From the NCBI GenBank assembly GCA_024400565.1, contig JAKSMQ010000026.1, positions 1-32,852 of the forward strand: a stretch of DNA of 32,852 bases. The letters run 5' to 3'. Below the pieces are notes generated by a model. That model did no database searches. It saw only the letters and a program-made list of their open reading frames with translations, and was not told the origin of the DNA. The position numbers and the translations under genes are program-made. Positions 1-8,322 of the stretch are shown here, one piece after another; positions within the stretch are counted from its first letter, which is position 1, and each line of letters begins with the position of its first letter. This DNA is from Bacteroidales bacterium. GTDB taxonomy: Bacteria; Bacteroidota; Bacteroidia; Bacteroidales; P3.

Positions 1-210
1 CAGCAACTGAATATTGTTATACGAATAAGCAATCTTTGGTCAGACTCGAGAGCTAATAATCATTGCACTCCATATATTATTAAAATAACCTGAAAAGTGA
101 TTTTGTGACAAAATAATAGAATTTTTTTTATTATTGTGTCTTGTACGGCATGACTCCTGTTCAAATTTTTCTATCACTTTAGAGATGCTGTCGGTTACGG
201 TATCGCTTGA
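1..210. other. AT-rich stretch without a recognisable gene
   Basis: No open frame with recognisable protein character is visible. The stretch lies downstream of the minus-strand frameshifted lipoprotein ending at 211. Around 107-155 there is an A/T-only imperfect inverted repeat with a run of T that might act as a weak terminator, but its stem has no GC pairs, so I do not call it. Confidence 0.4.
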
Positions 211-614
211 TTATCTTATGGCAATACAGTTGTATACACCTTTTTCTTTATCGTAACTAATTGTTACAAAATACCCTGCATTATTCATTTTTTCTGACCA
301 CGCATAGGCATCATCTTTATTCGTTGTATTATACTTGACAGTATCTTTTGGGGTAGCGATACTTGAAATAGCTACCTCATTGCGAAAGGTGACAATGTGT
401 CCCTCTTCTGCAAGGGCAAACAAATGTTCCAAGAACTCTCGCCAAGCATCTTCGTTCTTCAGCGATATGGTATATGATACGCCATCAATAGTATAATAGA
501 TAGGAGGGTTTCTGATACAAAGGCAGTCTGATCAATAAGTTTCTCTTTCTGACAACTGACAGCTATGGAGCCTAAGACTGATAAAAGTACGATGGAAATA
601 AATGTTTTACGCAT
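211..614 (-). pseudogene. small secreted lipoprotein, frameshifted
   Basis: Reading leftwards from an ATG at 614, the first frame encodes a lipoprotein signal (MRKTFISIVLLSVLGSIAVS then Cys, followed by QKEK) and then runs to a stop near 460. A second frame, closed upstream by a TGA near 530, stays open to the TAA at 211. It reads plausible protein across the overlap (YYTIDGVSYTISLKNEDAW and onwards) and ends DKEKGVYNCIAIR. The interval is 404 bases, two more than a multiple of three, so one indel around 465-530 would restore a protein of about 134 residues. The A/C run near 505-510 is a possible site. It is either a real pseudogene or a sequencing or assembly error. The function is unknown. 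The C-terminal part alternates charged and aromatic residues, as in small secreted alpha/beta domains of Bacteroidales lipoproteins. The next gene upstream on the same strand starts 622-1128. Confidence 0.6.
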
Positions 615-621
615 ATTGTGA

Positions 622-1128
622 TTATTTTTCTTTTAAGAATTCATCATAATTGTGATAATGAACAGCATGTTTCTCTGCTTCGCTTTTAGAATGGAATATG
701 GTGAATGTATGTGTACAGAAGGATAGTGTCGATACATCGTGGATTATTGTATCGGGGGATGTACCTTTGGGATAATGCATGGGGGTCAACTCCCGAGAAA
801 AGACCTGGTCCGGGTTGTTGTCGACGAACTGCTGACTCTCAGGATCTAACTCCGGAAGCATAAAATCCTGTTTCAGAATAGCCCAACCCAGAGAGTCTTT
901 TGCCTCCAACATAGTGACATCAACGAAGACGGTGTCGTTGACCTTGAACCCTTTGATGTAGGTAACATCAATACCATCCACTTTTTCATAATACCGATAG
1001 ATAACGCTGACTTCGTTGGAGGGGAAGAGGTATCTCCACTGAAAGACAGCAAAGAGTACCAGCACCTCAATGACTGCCAGAATAGCAATAATGAGCCAGA
1101 AACGTTTTATATTGAAAAAATGGTTCAT
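622..1128 (-). CDS. single-pass membrane protein, unknown function
   Basis: This 168-residue protein has a short basic N-terminus and one strong membrane helix (about residues 10-30, FWLIIAILAVIEVLVLFAVF). The rest is a soluble domain of about 135 residues that probably faces the periplasm. The C-terminus is rich in His and charged residues (HSKSEAEKHAVHYHNYDEF). I do not recognise the family. Its ATG overlaps the stop of the upstream gene in an ATGA arrangement, which implies translational coupling. It is therefore the last gene of an operon that begins with the sigma factor at 2498, and by context it may be part of that sigma factor's membrane regulation. That role is inferred from position only. 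Confidence 0.7.
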   Translation of the reverse strand: MNHFFNIKRFWLIIAILAVIEVLVLFAVFQWRYLFPSNEVSVIYRYYEKVDGIDVTYIKGFKVNDTVFVDVTMLEAKDSLGWAILKQDFMLPELDPESQQFVDNNPDQVFSRELTPMHYPKGTSPDTIIHDVSTLSFCTHTFTIFHSKSEAEKHAVHYHNYDEFLKEK

Positions 1129-1934
1129 ATTGATAGTTGATTTATTGCCCGACTGGCGGAGAGAAACAGCGTTGTGTCGGTCTTATCGGTGGTTGTAATA
1201 ATCTTGATGAAGTCGTGTGTATTGGCAAACGTTTTGCTGGTGTTAAGTGCAAGGAGGAGAAGGAGGCCTAGTGCAATGGTGTAGGACGGAAGCCGAAAGC
1301 AGAAGAACTCCATCTGACGGTGCTCTTTGCCGGAAGCAGAGGGGCTGCTGTTGCGCAGCACGAAGTTCAGCCAGTACCGGCGACGGTGGGAGAGCCTGTT
1401 GAGGTGGTCGGAATAGCGGGCCATGCGGAGGGGAGTGAAGCGTAGGCGCAGAGTCTGCCGCATGAGCCATAGGCTGCAGGCTGCCCGGGATATTACCCAG
1501 AGGTCGATTGCCGAGAAGATAAGGACGGCTATGCTGAAGGGGGTAATATGTATGGGTGCGGTATACCACAGAAGGCCTGCTGCCAGCAGAAGGAGGAGAA
1601 GGCTGTAGGCAAGCAGATAGCGGTCGGCCTGCTGGCGGATCTGGAACTGGGGACGTCTGCCGCTTTCAACCAAAGTATGAATCTGCTGGGCGGAGAGGGG
1701 TGGTATTCTAGAGGCGACCTCGTCTATCTGCCTCTGAGCAGATCGCAGTCGGGATACCAATGCTTTAAAATCGGCCTCCTCGTCAACTGTGGCGCGACTA
1801 CTATGAGCAGCTATGCCAGACGGGGAGGAGCAGAGGCGGCTCTTTAGACTGGACTGGAAAACATCGCTGCGGGTATCAGGATTGCTCCTGCTTGCGCAAT
1901 GCTGTTCGGTTTCAATTCTTTTCTTCTTTTTCAT
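1125..1934 (-). CDS. membrane protein, putative anti-sigma-like regulator
   Basis: I start it at ATG 1934 (MKKKKRIE); a TTG two codons upstream is possible but less likely. The 269-residue protein has a basic cytoplasmic N-terminal region with a helical stretch (about residues 55-80, VSRLRSAQRQIDEV), two adjacent membrane helices (about 108-125 and 132-152), a strongly basic linker (RRRYWLNF), a third hydrophobic segment near 218-235 and a short C-terminal tail. It lies 57 bp downstream of a sigma-70 family gene and overlaps the next gene by 4 bp. A membrane protein directly after an ECF-type sigma factor is commonly its anti-sigma factor, and the topology fits. However, no zinc-finger or FecR-type signature is visible, so this is inference from context. 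Confidence 0.65.
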   Translation of the reverse strand: MKKKKRIETEQHCASRSNPDTRSDVFQSSLKSRLCSSPSGIAAHSSRATVDEEADFKALVSRLRSAQRQIDEVASRIPPLSAQQIHTLVESGRRPQFQIRQQADRYLLAYSLLLLLLAAGLLWYTAPIHITPFSIAVLIFSAIDLWVISRAACSLWLMRQTLRLRFTPLRMARYSDHLNRLSHRRRYWLNFVLRNSSPSASGKEHRQMEFFCFRLPSYTIALGLLLLLALNTSKTFANTHDFIKIITTTDKTDTTLFLSASRAINQLSI

Positions 1935-1991
1935 TGGCAATCATATTTTACCTGTCCCAATAAAAGACTATCGGTAGTGTGTGGCGGATAA

Positions 1992-2498
1992 TTATCGGTG
2001 GAGTAATATTCTTATTTTATTTAAAAGGCGTGACATCTGTTTGCGTGCGTTGTCCTCAGTAATGCCTTCGACACGCGAAATGGTGGTGTAGGAGTCGTCG
2101 TTCAGGTAGTGATTGAGCATGACGCATTCATGAGGTTTCAGCTGTAGGGTCAGTTCGTCGAGGAGGCTTCTGTCTTGGGTGGGTTCGGTGTTAATCAGGT
2201 GTTCTATGTCGGATATGTCGGTGGAGGTATGGATGTCCTGGTTTTGGGGGGTGCGCAGGTAGTAGGCAATGTGGAGGTAGCAGATCTTGTATATCCAGTT
2301 TGACTCGGCGCTGGGGTTGCGCAGGCGACTGAGGCCATAGATGCTGAACTCCCGCCATATCGCCATGACACACTCCTGGCGGAGCTCATCGAAATAGAAC
2401 ATATTGTCACCACAATACCTGAGACAGATATTGTTTATCGTGTTGTGGTTTCGCATCAGCAGCTCGCTGAATTCTATTTCTTGAGACTCTGTAGGCAT
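1992..2498 (-). CDS. RNA polymerase sigma factor, sigma-70/ECF-like
   Basis: The 168-residue length is typical of ECF sigma factors. Residues about 10-75 resemble sigma region 2 (YCGDNMFYFDELRQECVMAIW, where the family usually has D-A-E-D-L-x-Q-E-x-F). The C-terminal 55 residues resemble region 4: LKPHECVMLNHYL, then TTISRVEGITEDNARKQMSR as a helix-turn-helix. The region 2 match is loose, so recognition rests largely on region 4. It heads a three-gene minus-strand operon with two membrane proteins, which suggests a cell-envelope stimulus. Upstream, 2499-2720 is AT-rich and probably holds the promoter, but no clean TAnnTTTG element is visible. Confidence 0.8.
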   Translation of the reverse strand: MPTESQEIEFSELLMRNHNTINNICLRYCGDNMFYFDELRQECVMAIWREFSIYGLSRLRNPSAESNWIYKICYLHIAYYLRTPQNQDIHTSTDISDIEHLINTEPTQDRSLLDELTLQLKPHECVMLNHYLNDDSYTTISRVEGITEDNARKQMSRLLNKIRILLHR

Positions 2499-2710
2499 TG
2501 ATGGTATTCCTATTTTCTATAACGTTTTTTGGGTCACATTATTTTCTATATGAATTGGTCTGTTGAGATCTTTTTGCCCTATAAGTTGCAAAAAAATTTG
2601 AATTGTGTGACAAAGGGTGAAAAAAAATTTTCTGTCTCCCATGGATATTCGGGGCAGAATGCCTTGATTATTCTACTGGAACCCTTTCGTTGTTAAAGAT
2701 TTATGCTGTC

Positions 2711-2750
2711 TGAAAAGAATGCGGCACCACTACCGGAGTTGTGGTGCCGC
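2711..2750 (-). terminator. intrinsic terminator of the 2774-3613 lipoprotein gene
   Basis: A perfect 10-bp GC-rich inverted repeat (GCGGCACCAC at 2721-2730 and GTGGTGCCGC at 2741-2750) encloses a 10-base loop. On the minus strand it is followed by ATTCTTTTC. It starts 24 bp past the stop codon of the lipoprotein gene. Confidence 0.8.
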
Positions 2751-2773
2751 ATGGAGTGAGGTCAGACTGTATA

Positions 2774-3613
2774 TTAGCGAATGTTTACAGGACGGTCGAG
2801 TTTCTTGTCGTAACGATAGAGGAGGTAGAAACGGTCGGGGCTGTCCATGCTCATGGTTTCAACCTTGCCCTTCTTAACCTTGCCGCAGGGGTCGGTGAGA
2901 CGGGTTTCGGTCATCATGGCCTTGCGGGTCATGTTGAGAATCTCGCTTACATAGAACTGGGTGTTGATGAGGGTACGGTTGCCCTTGGTTCCGATGTTGT
3001 AGGAGATGGTGTTGGAGAAGGTGAGAGGAGTATCGTTCTCGGTATAGGTGCGACCGGAGTTCTTGCGGCCTTTGGGGTTGGATTTGGCTCCGCAGAGTTC
3101 GAGAACGTAGGCATTGATGTTGTAGTTGCCAAGCTGACGGGAAGCGTGGGGAGGGATGGTGAGAACGGCACGCTCGAAGGTTCCGCTATAGTGGGCATGG
3201 GATGAGGTGGTAGCGCTCTCGGAGGAGACTTTTGCCTCGCGATTCTTTTTCTTCTTGGATTCTACCCCGTTGTTGAGAGAGATATTGAGGGAAGAACCGA
3301 TGGTGCGGGACTGACCCTGAATGTCGAACGACTGGCGATAGTAGTCGTTGGTTACGCCATTAAGAACGAAGAAACTCTCGTCCATGTGAACGTACATAAT
3401 GGAGTCTGTGAGGTTGGTGAGGAGGAATCCGGCATCACCACCGTTGGAGTAGAAATTGTAGGTTACACGGCAGTCCTTGTTGGCAAAGACGATAGCCTCC
3501 TTGTCGATGGCAGCACCTTCGGTGATAGGCTTGGTCTGATATACCTGATAATAAATGGGCGAACAGGCTGCGAAGAGAGCTGTTGCTGCAAATGCTAATA
3601 GGAGTTTTTTCAT
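2774..3613 (-). CDS. secreted lipoprotein, unknown function
   Basis: The 279-residue protein begins with a type II signal peptide (MKKLLLAFAATALFAAC, with Cys17 in the lipobox AAC-SP). No Asp or acidic retention motif is evident. The mature part has a beta-rich look: YQVYQTKP, CRVTYNFYSNGGDAGF, a central lysine run (KKKKNREAK) in an apparent linker near residue 120, and a C-terminal segment with FYVSEILNMTRKAMM. A domain preceded by an ILTNLTDSIMYV-like strand suggests a periplasmic or outer-membrane-attached immunoglobulin-like fold, but I do not recognise the family. It follows the ureohydrolase-like gene by 43 bp on the same strand and may be co-transcribed with it. A strong terminator lies immediately downstream. 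Confidence 0.75.
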   Translation of the reverse strand: MKKLLLAFAATALFAACSPIYYQVYQTKPITEGAAIDKEAIVFANKDCRVTYNFYSNGGDAGFLLTNLTDSIMYVHMDESFFVLNGVTNDYYRQSFDIQGQSRTIGSSLNISLNNGVESKKKKNREAKVSSESATTSSHAHYSGTFERAVLTIPPHASRQLGNYNINAYVLELCGAKSNPKGRKNSGRTYTENDTPLTFSNTISYNIGTKGNRTLINTQFYVSEILNMTRKAMMTETRLTDPCGKVKKGKVETMSMDSPDRFYLLYRYDKKLDRPVNIR

Positions 3614-3656
3614 AGTATTATTTTTTTGTAATTAATTTGTTACTTGTTGCTGAAAG

Positions 3657-4913
3657 CTAGGAATTGACGCGGAAATAGTAGCGCATCCAGAGGTCGGGGA
3701 TTTCGTTCTTCATGGCTTGCTCGTATTCCTGATAGGTGCAGGGTACCAGCAGGTGGCGCATATAACGTTCGCGGCGCTCGTCGAGGTCGCAGGGCACCTC
3801 CATCCACCAGCGGTCGCTCTTCTTGCTCTTCACAAACACAATCTCCATATTGTGGATGTCGGCATCCTCGAAGTTGGGAGTCTCTTCGGCCTGAGAAGAA
3901 CCGGAACGGACGGGACTCATGAGGAAGTCGTTGCGGTTGAGGGTGACAAGAAAACGCTTGTAGTTCTCCTTGTCGCGATAGGGGAAGTCGAAATAGCGGT
4001 TATAGTATCCCTCGATGAAATACCAGAGGGCATGGGCTACCAGATGGGCCGACTGGAAATTGTGATCGTAGCGGGGATTCAGCTCATAGACTCCGAAGCT
4101 GGTAAGCTTGTCGCTCATGCCGGCAAAACGGGCCAGCTGACACAATTCTTCGCCATAAAAGCCGTGGGGAGAGGGATTTCCGTTGGCAGGACAGTCGCTC
4201 TGGCGGACGCTGCTCATATCAACCGTAACCATATCGGCTGCACGGATAAGGGTCTCGGCACGGGTCATATCGCCCTGGGCTTCTCCCAATCGGAAGGCAT
4301 CGAACTTGAGGTCGTCGATGAGGCCTATCAGCTTGCGCTCGTTGAAATAGGTCTGATATCCGATATTGGTATAGTTGAACAGATAATTGGGATCCTGTCG
4401 GATGATGTGATAGAGATAGGAATAGGAGTCTACACGCTCTGTCTCGGCCAGGTCGAAACGTGAGTCGATGGCCGTGATATTGATGACGCGCCCCAGAATT
4501 TCGTATGCTTTGTATTGCGCAAGGGTTAGATCCTGTCCGCCTCCGAGAATGATGACAGCAATATTGCGGTCCATCAGCTGATAGAGTACTTCGGTTACAG
4601 CATATTGTGTGTCTTCGGGCGTACATCCTGGGGCAATATTTCCAAGGTCTACAACGGCCATATTGTCGGCAGGTGTTGCCAGACGGTAGAGTTTGCGACG
4701 TATGGTGTCGGGGGCAGCCCCACAACCATTGTTGCGGATGGCTCCTCTATCCTCGCACACTCCTACTATGGCAAGGGTGACATTTTGTAAATTGGGGAAA
4801 GCGCCCTCTTCCCAATAAGTATCTATTGCAGAGCCCAGACATACATCAAAATCTCCCTCCAAGAAATCTACGCTGGCACGGCTAATAGGCTCAAAATAAG
4901 ACTGTAACTCCAT
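3657..4913 (-). CDS. arginase/agmatinase-fold protein lacking metal ligands
   Basis: This 418-residue protein has the layout of the ureohydrolase (arginase/formimidoylglutamase) family. It has a strand-loop start (TLAIVGVCEDRGAIRNNGCG at about 47-66), the conserved glycine turn IILGGGQDLT (121-130), then ITAIDSRFDL (146-155), and MVTVDMSSVRQSDCP (228-242) followed by GFYGEE. In active enzymes these places read GGDH, DAHxD and DxDxxDP. Here the His of the first is Gln, the His of the second is Arg, and the second Asp of the third is Ser, so a normal dimanganese site cannot form. The C-terminal 110 residues are an extra domain. Bacteroidetes are known to carry such divergent members, sometimes annotated as formimidoylglutamase. 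Enzymatic activity as a ureohydrolase is doubtful; a structural or binding role is possible. Confidence 0.75.
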   Translation of the reverse strand: MELQSYFEPISRASVDFLEGDFDVCLGSAIDTYWEEGAFPNLQNVTLAIVGVCEDRGAIRNNGCGAAPDTIRRKLYRLATPADNMAVVDLGNIAPGCTPEDTQYAVTEVLYQLMDRNIAVIILGGGQDLTLAQYKAYEILGRVINITAIDSRFDLAETERVDSYSYLYHIIRQDPNYLFNYTNIGYQTYFNERKLIGLIDDLKFDAFRLGEAQGDMTRAETLIRAADMVTVDMSSVRQSDCPANGNPSPHGFYGEELCQLARFAGMSDKLTSFGVYELNPRYDHNFQSAHLVAHALWYFIEGYYNRYFDFPYRDKENYKRFLVTLNRNDFLMSPVRSGSSQAEETPNFEDADIHNMEIVFVKSKKSDRWWMEVPCDLDERRERYMRHLLVPCTYQEYEQAMKNEIPDLWMRYYFRVNS

Positions 4914-4978
4914 AATGTGCTTTTTATTTCGGTTTGTAAAATTACTAAAAAAAAAATATATATAGGTAGAAATTCAAA

Positions 4979-4986
4979 TATTTTTG
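4979..4986 (+). promoter_or_regulatory. Bacteroidetes-type -7 element upstream of comEC
   Basis: TATTTTTG matches the Bacteroidetes -7 consensus TAnnTTTG, about 50 bp before the comEC ATG. The 122-bp region is divergent with the ureohydrolase-like gene. No correctly spaced -33 TTTG is seen, so the call is tentative. Confidence 0.5.
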
Positions 4987-5035
4987 CGATTTTTGCATAT
5001 TATTAGCATTACAGGAGCCCTCAAATAATCATCTC

Positions 5036-7153
5036 ATGAAGAACCCATTACTGCCCATAGCCATCGCTCTTGCCGCCGGCATTTTCTTTGCCGACAGAGT
5101 GCCTCTGACCTGGGGATGGGCGATACCTTATGCCGGGATGGCTTTGCTGCTTCTGGTCCTGATGCTAAAACTGGCAGGAAAGAAGATGCAGAAAGCATTC
5201 ATGCCTTTTGCCCTGGCGGCTTTTATCTGTATGGGATACGGGCTTCAGCAGAATGCCTCGCCTCTACCCTCGTCTCTGCCCAACGACGAACACCTGTACG
5301 AGTTGCGCATACGCAGGTCTCCTTCTGCCTCCACCTACAGCTGGAAGGCTGAGGCAGAGGTGATTCGGATGAAGGATTCTTCCGGATGGAGAGACTGGAG
5401 CCAGCACGACAGAGTGATGCTGAGATTCCCCAAAGAGGCTATGCCCCCTCAACGTGGAGACCATATCGTTGCCTATTGCCGTCTGAAAGAACCCTCCCAG
5501 GCCTTGAATCCCTATCAGTTCGACTATAGCAGGTTTCTGCAACGTAAAGGAATTGTGCGCGAGGGACGCATCAACGATCTGACAGACAGCGCAGATATTG
5601 CATCCGGCAAGAGGCCTTATTCCATCATCTCGTCGTCGGAGGATGGTCTTCAGGAGAGGATGATAGAGGTGATACACAGGTCGGACCTCAGCCCTTCTCA
5701 GCAAGGAATAGCCGAGGCCCTGCTATTGGGATATGACGATGATGTCTCGACCGAGACCCGCAATCTATTCCGTAATGCCGGCATCATGCATCTGCTATGT
5801 GTGTCGGGATTGCACGTGGGAATCGTGGCTGCTATCCTGGGCGGACTATTCTTCTTCCTGGGAGCAAATCCGAGGAGAAGAATCATAAAGGGCGCGCTCC
5901 AACTGGCCGGCGTGTGGGGATTTGTATGGCTTACAGGCATGGCGCCTTCGAGTCTTCGTGCCGGCATCATGTTCTCGTTCCTGATTGTAGGCAGAATGGT
6001 CTCTTCGCGTCCTCCTACTCTCAATATTATCGTCGCCTCAGCTTTGTTCCTTCTGCTGATAAGGCCCGGTCTGCTTTTCGATGTCAGCTTCCAGCTTTCC
6101 TATAGCGGCGTGTTGGGTATTGTGCTGTTCTACAAACCTATGGAAGGCATGCTCCGCATACCCTCTTCCCTGAAGAAGAAATGGACCATACCGCTTGGAT
6201 GGATGATGGAGAAGATGTGGTCGCTCGTGTGCATATCGACTGTTGCCCAAGTATGTACGCTACCCTTTACGCTCTACTATTTCCATCAGTTTCCGCCCTA
6301 TTTTCTGCTGGCCAACATTACCATCATACCCTTTGCGGGTCTTCTTCTGGCCAGCGTCATGATGATGGTGGTCCTTTACTGGTGGCCTGCGGCCTTCATG
6401 GCTGTCGGGAAAATGGTAGGGGTTGAGCTCACCCTCGTCGACGGGCTGACTCGATGGGTGTCGGCTCTCCCTCACGCTTTGATTGAGGATATCTGCTTCC
6501 CCTGGCCGATGGCCCTGCTGGCTATGGTCATACTTGTCGTATGGGCGCTTGCCATTTATTCTGACCGCCGCCCCGCGTGGGTATGGCTTTCGGCCATGCT
6601 GCCTCTATGTCTCGCTGCAGGAGCCATTCTGCTCAATTTCTCACATAAAGGACAGAACTACTGGATTATATACTCCACTCCCCGGGTAACGGCCATGGAG
6701 CATTTTGAGGGACTTCAGAGCCGGCTGTTCCTGGCCGCCAGCCCCGAAGAACTGCGTCCTGAGGAGATTGACTACTATAGAAAGAACCTTGTCGTAAACA
6801 ACGGCATAAGGCATAGCCGCCTGTCCTATTGCGATACGACGAGTCATCTCTATGCGATGGGAGACGGGACTCTTCTGCTCCTCGACCGAAGTAATATTTC
6901 TCTGTTCGACAATATTCTGCGACAGGAGAAGGCGTCTACTCTCCCTGCCCGGGTGACTTATCTTCTAATGAGTGAGACTCCTTGGCTGACTCCCCTCGAA
7001 CTACGGCATGCGATAGACTACGACACGCTCCTTATTGCCAGCAACAACTCGCTCCGCTACCGGATTATGTGGCACACCCAATGCGAACAGAATGCCATCC
7101 CGTATGTTGACCTGGCTGAAGAGGGCGCAAAGACAGTAAGAAAATGCAGATAA
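5036..7153 (+). CDS. comEC: ComEC/Rec2 family DNA-uptake channel
   Basis: The 705-residue integral membrane protein belongs to the ComEC/Rec2 family, the inner-membrane channel for single-stranded DNA in natural transformation. Residues 1-70 hold two or three helices and about 75-190 a soluble N-terminal (DUF4131-like) domain including NPYQFDYSRFLQRKGI. The hallmark of the competence domain is at about 228-265: ALLLGYDDDV, then LFRNAGIMHLLCVSGLHVGI. Multiple membrane helices follow to about residue 525. The C-terminal 170 residues are soluble but do not show the HxHxDH motif of the metallo-beta-lactamase-like domain found in longer ComEC proteins, so nuclease function may be absent or supplied elsewhere. 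No other competence genes lie nearby. A tRNA-Ala gene with its own promoter follows. Confidence 0.92.
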   Translation: MKNPLLPIAIALAAGIFFADRVPLTWGWAIPYAGMALLLLVLMLKLAGKKMQKAFMPFALAAFICMGYGLQQNASPLPSSLPNDEHLYELRIRRSPSASTYSWKAEAEVIRMKDSSGWRDWSQHDRVMLRFPKEAMPPQRGDHIVAYCRLKEPSQALNPYQFDYSRFLQRKGIVREGRINDLTDSADIASGKRPYSIISSSEDGLQERMIEVIHRSDLSPSQQGIAEALLLGYDDDVSTETRNLFRNAGIMHLLCVSGLHVGIVAAILGGLFFFLGANPRRRIIKGALQLAGVWGFVWLTGMAPSSLRAGIMFSFLIVGRMVSSRPPTLNIIVASALFLLLIRPGLLFDVSFQLSYSGVLGIVLFYKPMEGMLRIPSSLKKKWTIPLGWMMEKMWSLVCISTVAQVCTLPFTLYYFHQFPPYFLLANITIIPFAGLLLASVMMMVVLYWWPAAFMAVGKMVGVELTLVDGLTRWVSALPHALIEDICFPWPMALLAMVILVVWALAIYSDRRPAWVWLSAMLPLCLAAGAILLNFSHKGQNYWIIYSTPRVTAMEHFEGLQSRLFLAASPEELRPEEIDYYRKNLVVNNGIRHSRLSYCDTTSHLYAMGDGTLLLLDRSNISLFDNILRQEKASTLPARVTYLLMSETPWLTPLELRHAIDYDTLLIASNNSLRYRIMWHTQCEQNAIPYVDLAEEGAKTVRKCR

Positions 7154-7252
7154 ATGTGGCCGATTTTTCGTTATGAATATCCTCTAAACACCTTTTTGTG
7201 CAACAGAATTCCGGTCTTATACATACTGATATTCAGTCTGAAATAAAAAAAG

Positions 7253-7284
7253 TTTGGTAGATAATAGAAAAAGTTGTATTTTTG
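7253..7284 (+). promoter_or_regulatory. promoter of tRNA-Ala
   Basis: A TTTG -33 element (7253-7256), a 20-bp spacer and a TATTTTTG -7 element (7277-7284) match the Bacteroidetes primary sigma consensus closely. The tRNA begins 15 bp further on, consistent with initiation just before the gene. Confidence 0.85.
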
Positions 7285-7298
7285 CACCCGAATTAGAT

Positions 7299-7372
7299 GG
7301 GGTATTAGCTCATATGGCTAGAGCGTTTGACTGGCAGTCAAAAGGTGATCAGTTCGATTCTGATATACTCCA
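7299..7372 (+). tRNA. tRNA-Ala, anticodon GGC
   Basis: The gene folds into a full cloverleaf. The 7-bp acceptor stem is GGGGTAT with ATACTCC, and its third pair is G3:U70, the identity element of alanine tRNAs. The D stem is GCTC/GAGC, the anticodon stem TTTGA/TCAAA has loop CTGGCAG (anticodon GGC), and the T stem is ATCAG/CTGAT around TTCGATT. The discriminator base is A at 7372 and CCA is not encoded. It has a strong promoter 15 bp upstream and an intrinsic terminator immediately downstream, so it is a single-gene transcript. The AT-rich TerB-like operon begins on the opposite strand just beyond it, which makes this tRNA a candidate integration landmark. Confidence 0.97.
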
Positions 7373-7375
7373 CAA

Positions 7376-7413
7376 AAGAAAGCCCGACAGATTCTGCCAG
7401 GCTTTCTTCTTTT
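7376..7413 (+). terminator. intrinsic terminator of tRNA-Ala
   Basis: A 9-bp stem, AAGAAAGCC (7376-7384) with GGCTTTCTT (7400-7408), has a 15-base loop and is followed by CTTTT. Confidence 0.8.
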
Positions 7414-7430
7414 ATAACGCGAAGTTTAGA

Positions 7431-7476
7431 AAAACAAAAATAACAGATGAGGTGTCCCAAATACACCTCATCTGTT
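7431..7476 (-). terminator. intrinsic terminator of the TerB-like operon
   Basis: A perfect 14-bp inverted repeat (7442-7455 and 7463-7476, containing CAGATGAGGTGT and its complement) has a 7-base loop. On the minus strand it runs directly into ATTTTTGTTTTT. It lies 24 bp past the stop of the VWA-like gene and, with the tRNA terminator on the other strand, separates the two units. Confidence 0.9.
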
Positions 7477-7499
7477 GTTTGCTAATGATATTGTCTCAC

Positions 7500-8321
7500 T
7501 TAGAATCCTATAAATTGGTCAATTACATCCTCTATATTATTTGGTAAGTCTGTTGAAACCACCTGATATTTTTGAACCCCCATACCCTTTAACCAATTCC
7601 CAATCTTACTCTTTAATAATTCTTCTTGTTGATGAAAATCATTGATTTCCAAGAATAAAATCTCAATATTCTCTAAACCTCCTCTTTTAACCATCAGTTC
7701 TATATTGGGATTAACTTGCAGATCTTTTGGTAATAAGTAGCTATAGTTATTGCCTTCTCTAAGAAGATTATCTTTATGATACAGGTATCCGTCTGTAAGA
7801 ATAATTAAGATGTTACGTGCAGAGTCAGCAACACAGAATTGATCTACTTTACCACTACTAAAGAAACTCCATATATCACAACCCACCCATCTTTTAGAAG
7901 AAATAGTTTGATTGTAAAGCAGATTTAGTCCTTTCGAAAAATTAGTATCCATTTCTATCAATACTTTCTTCTTCTCAGCAGCCTGTAGCTTTGCTAGATT
8001 AACATCCAGATTCTTAGAGATAATTTGTACTTGACTAATATCTGGCGTTGGATAAAACATTACCTTCATACGGTCTTTTCTAGAAGGAAGTTTATTCCCT
8101 TTCACAGCATTTTTTTTGAATTTGTCTACTACATAGTTGACGATGGCGATATCACGATCCTGCTGACATGGATTCACATTATCGCGAATAATTCTATCCG
8201 ACAAATCCAAGAGTATTGTGACATTTAAAGGTTTTTCAGGCTGAGTCGGTTCATTGCAACTTGAAAAAACCAATATTGATGAAAGAACCATCAAAAAGTT
8301 GAGCGTTTTAAACTTTTTCAT
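7500..8321 (-). CDS. VWA-like lipoprotein, third gene of TerB-like operon
   Basis: I start the gene at ATG 8321 (MKKFKTLNFL), which gives a clean lipoprotein signal ending FSSC (Cys22). An in-frame ATG at 8348 lies inside the upstream gene and would spoil the signal peptide. The 273-residue product has a von Willebrand A-type core: strand NVTILLDLSDR (33-43), where the MIDAS motif DxSxS is modified to DLSDR; a helix DRDIAIVNYVVDKF; and strand NILIILTDGYLY (170-181), with the typical TDG. The C-terminus (ENIEILFLEIND, then VVSTDLPNNIEDVI) completes the alternating fold. VWA domains commonly bind partner proteins through a metal ion. Its start follows the upstream stop by one base, so it is translationally linked to the membrane protein. 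It probably sits on the periplasmic or outer-membrane side as the sensing or effector arm of the operon. Confidence 0.78.
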   Translation of the reverse strand: MKKFKTLNFLMVLSSILVFSSCNEPTQPEKPLNVTILLDLSDRIIRDNVNPCQQDRDIAIVNYVVDKFKKNAVKGNKLPSRKDRMKVMFYPTPDISQVQIISKNLDVNLAKLQAAEKKKVLIEMDTNFSKGLNLLYNQTISSKRWVGCDIWSFFSSGKVDQFCVADSARNILIILTDGYLYHKDNLLREGNNYSYLLPKDLQVNPNIELMVKRGGLENIEILFLEINDFHQQEELLKSKIGNWLKGMGVQKYQVVSTDLPNNIEDVIDQFIGF

Positions 8322-8322
8322 A

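Noticed and set aside
1243-1847. Several overlapping open frames antisense to the anti-sigma-like gene
   Set aside because: They are GC-driven shadows with low-complexity Arg/Pro content and no start context.
7254-7547. A plus-strand frame across the tRNA and its terminator
   Set aside because: It overlaps the tRNA-Ala gene and both terminators, so it is not a gene.
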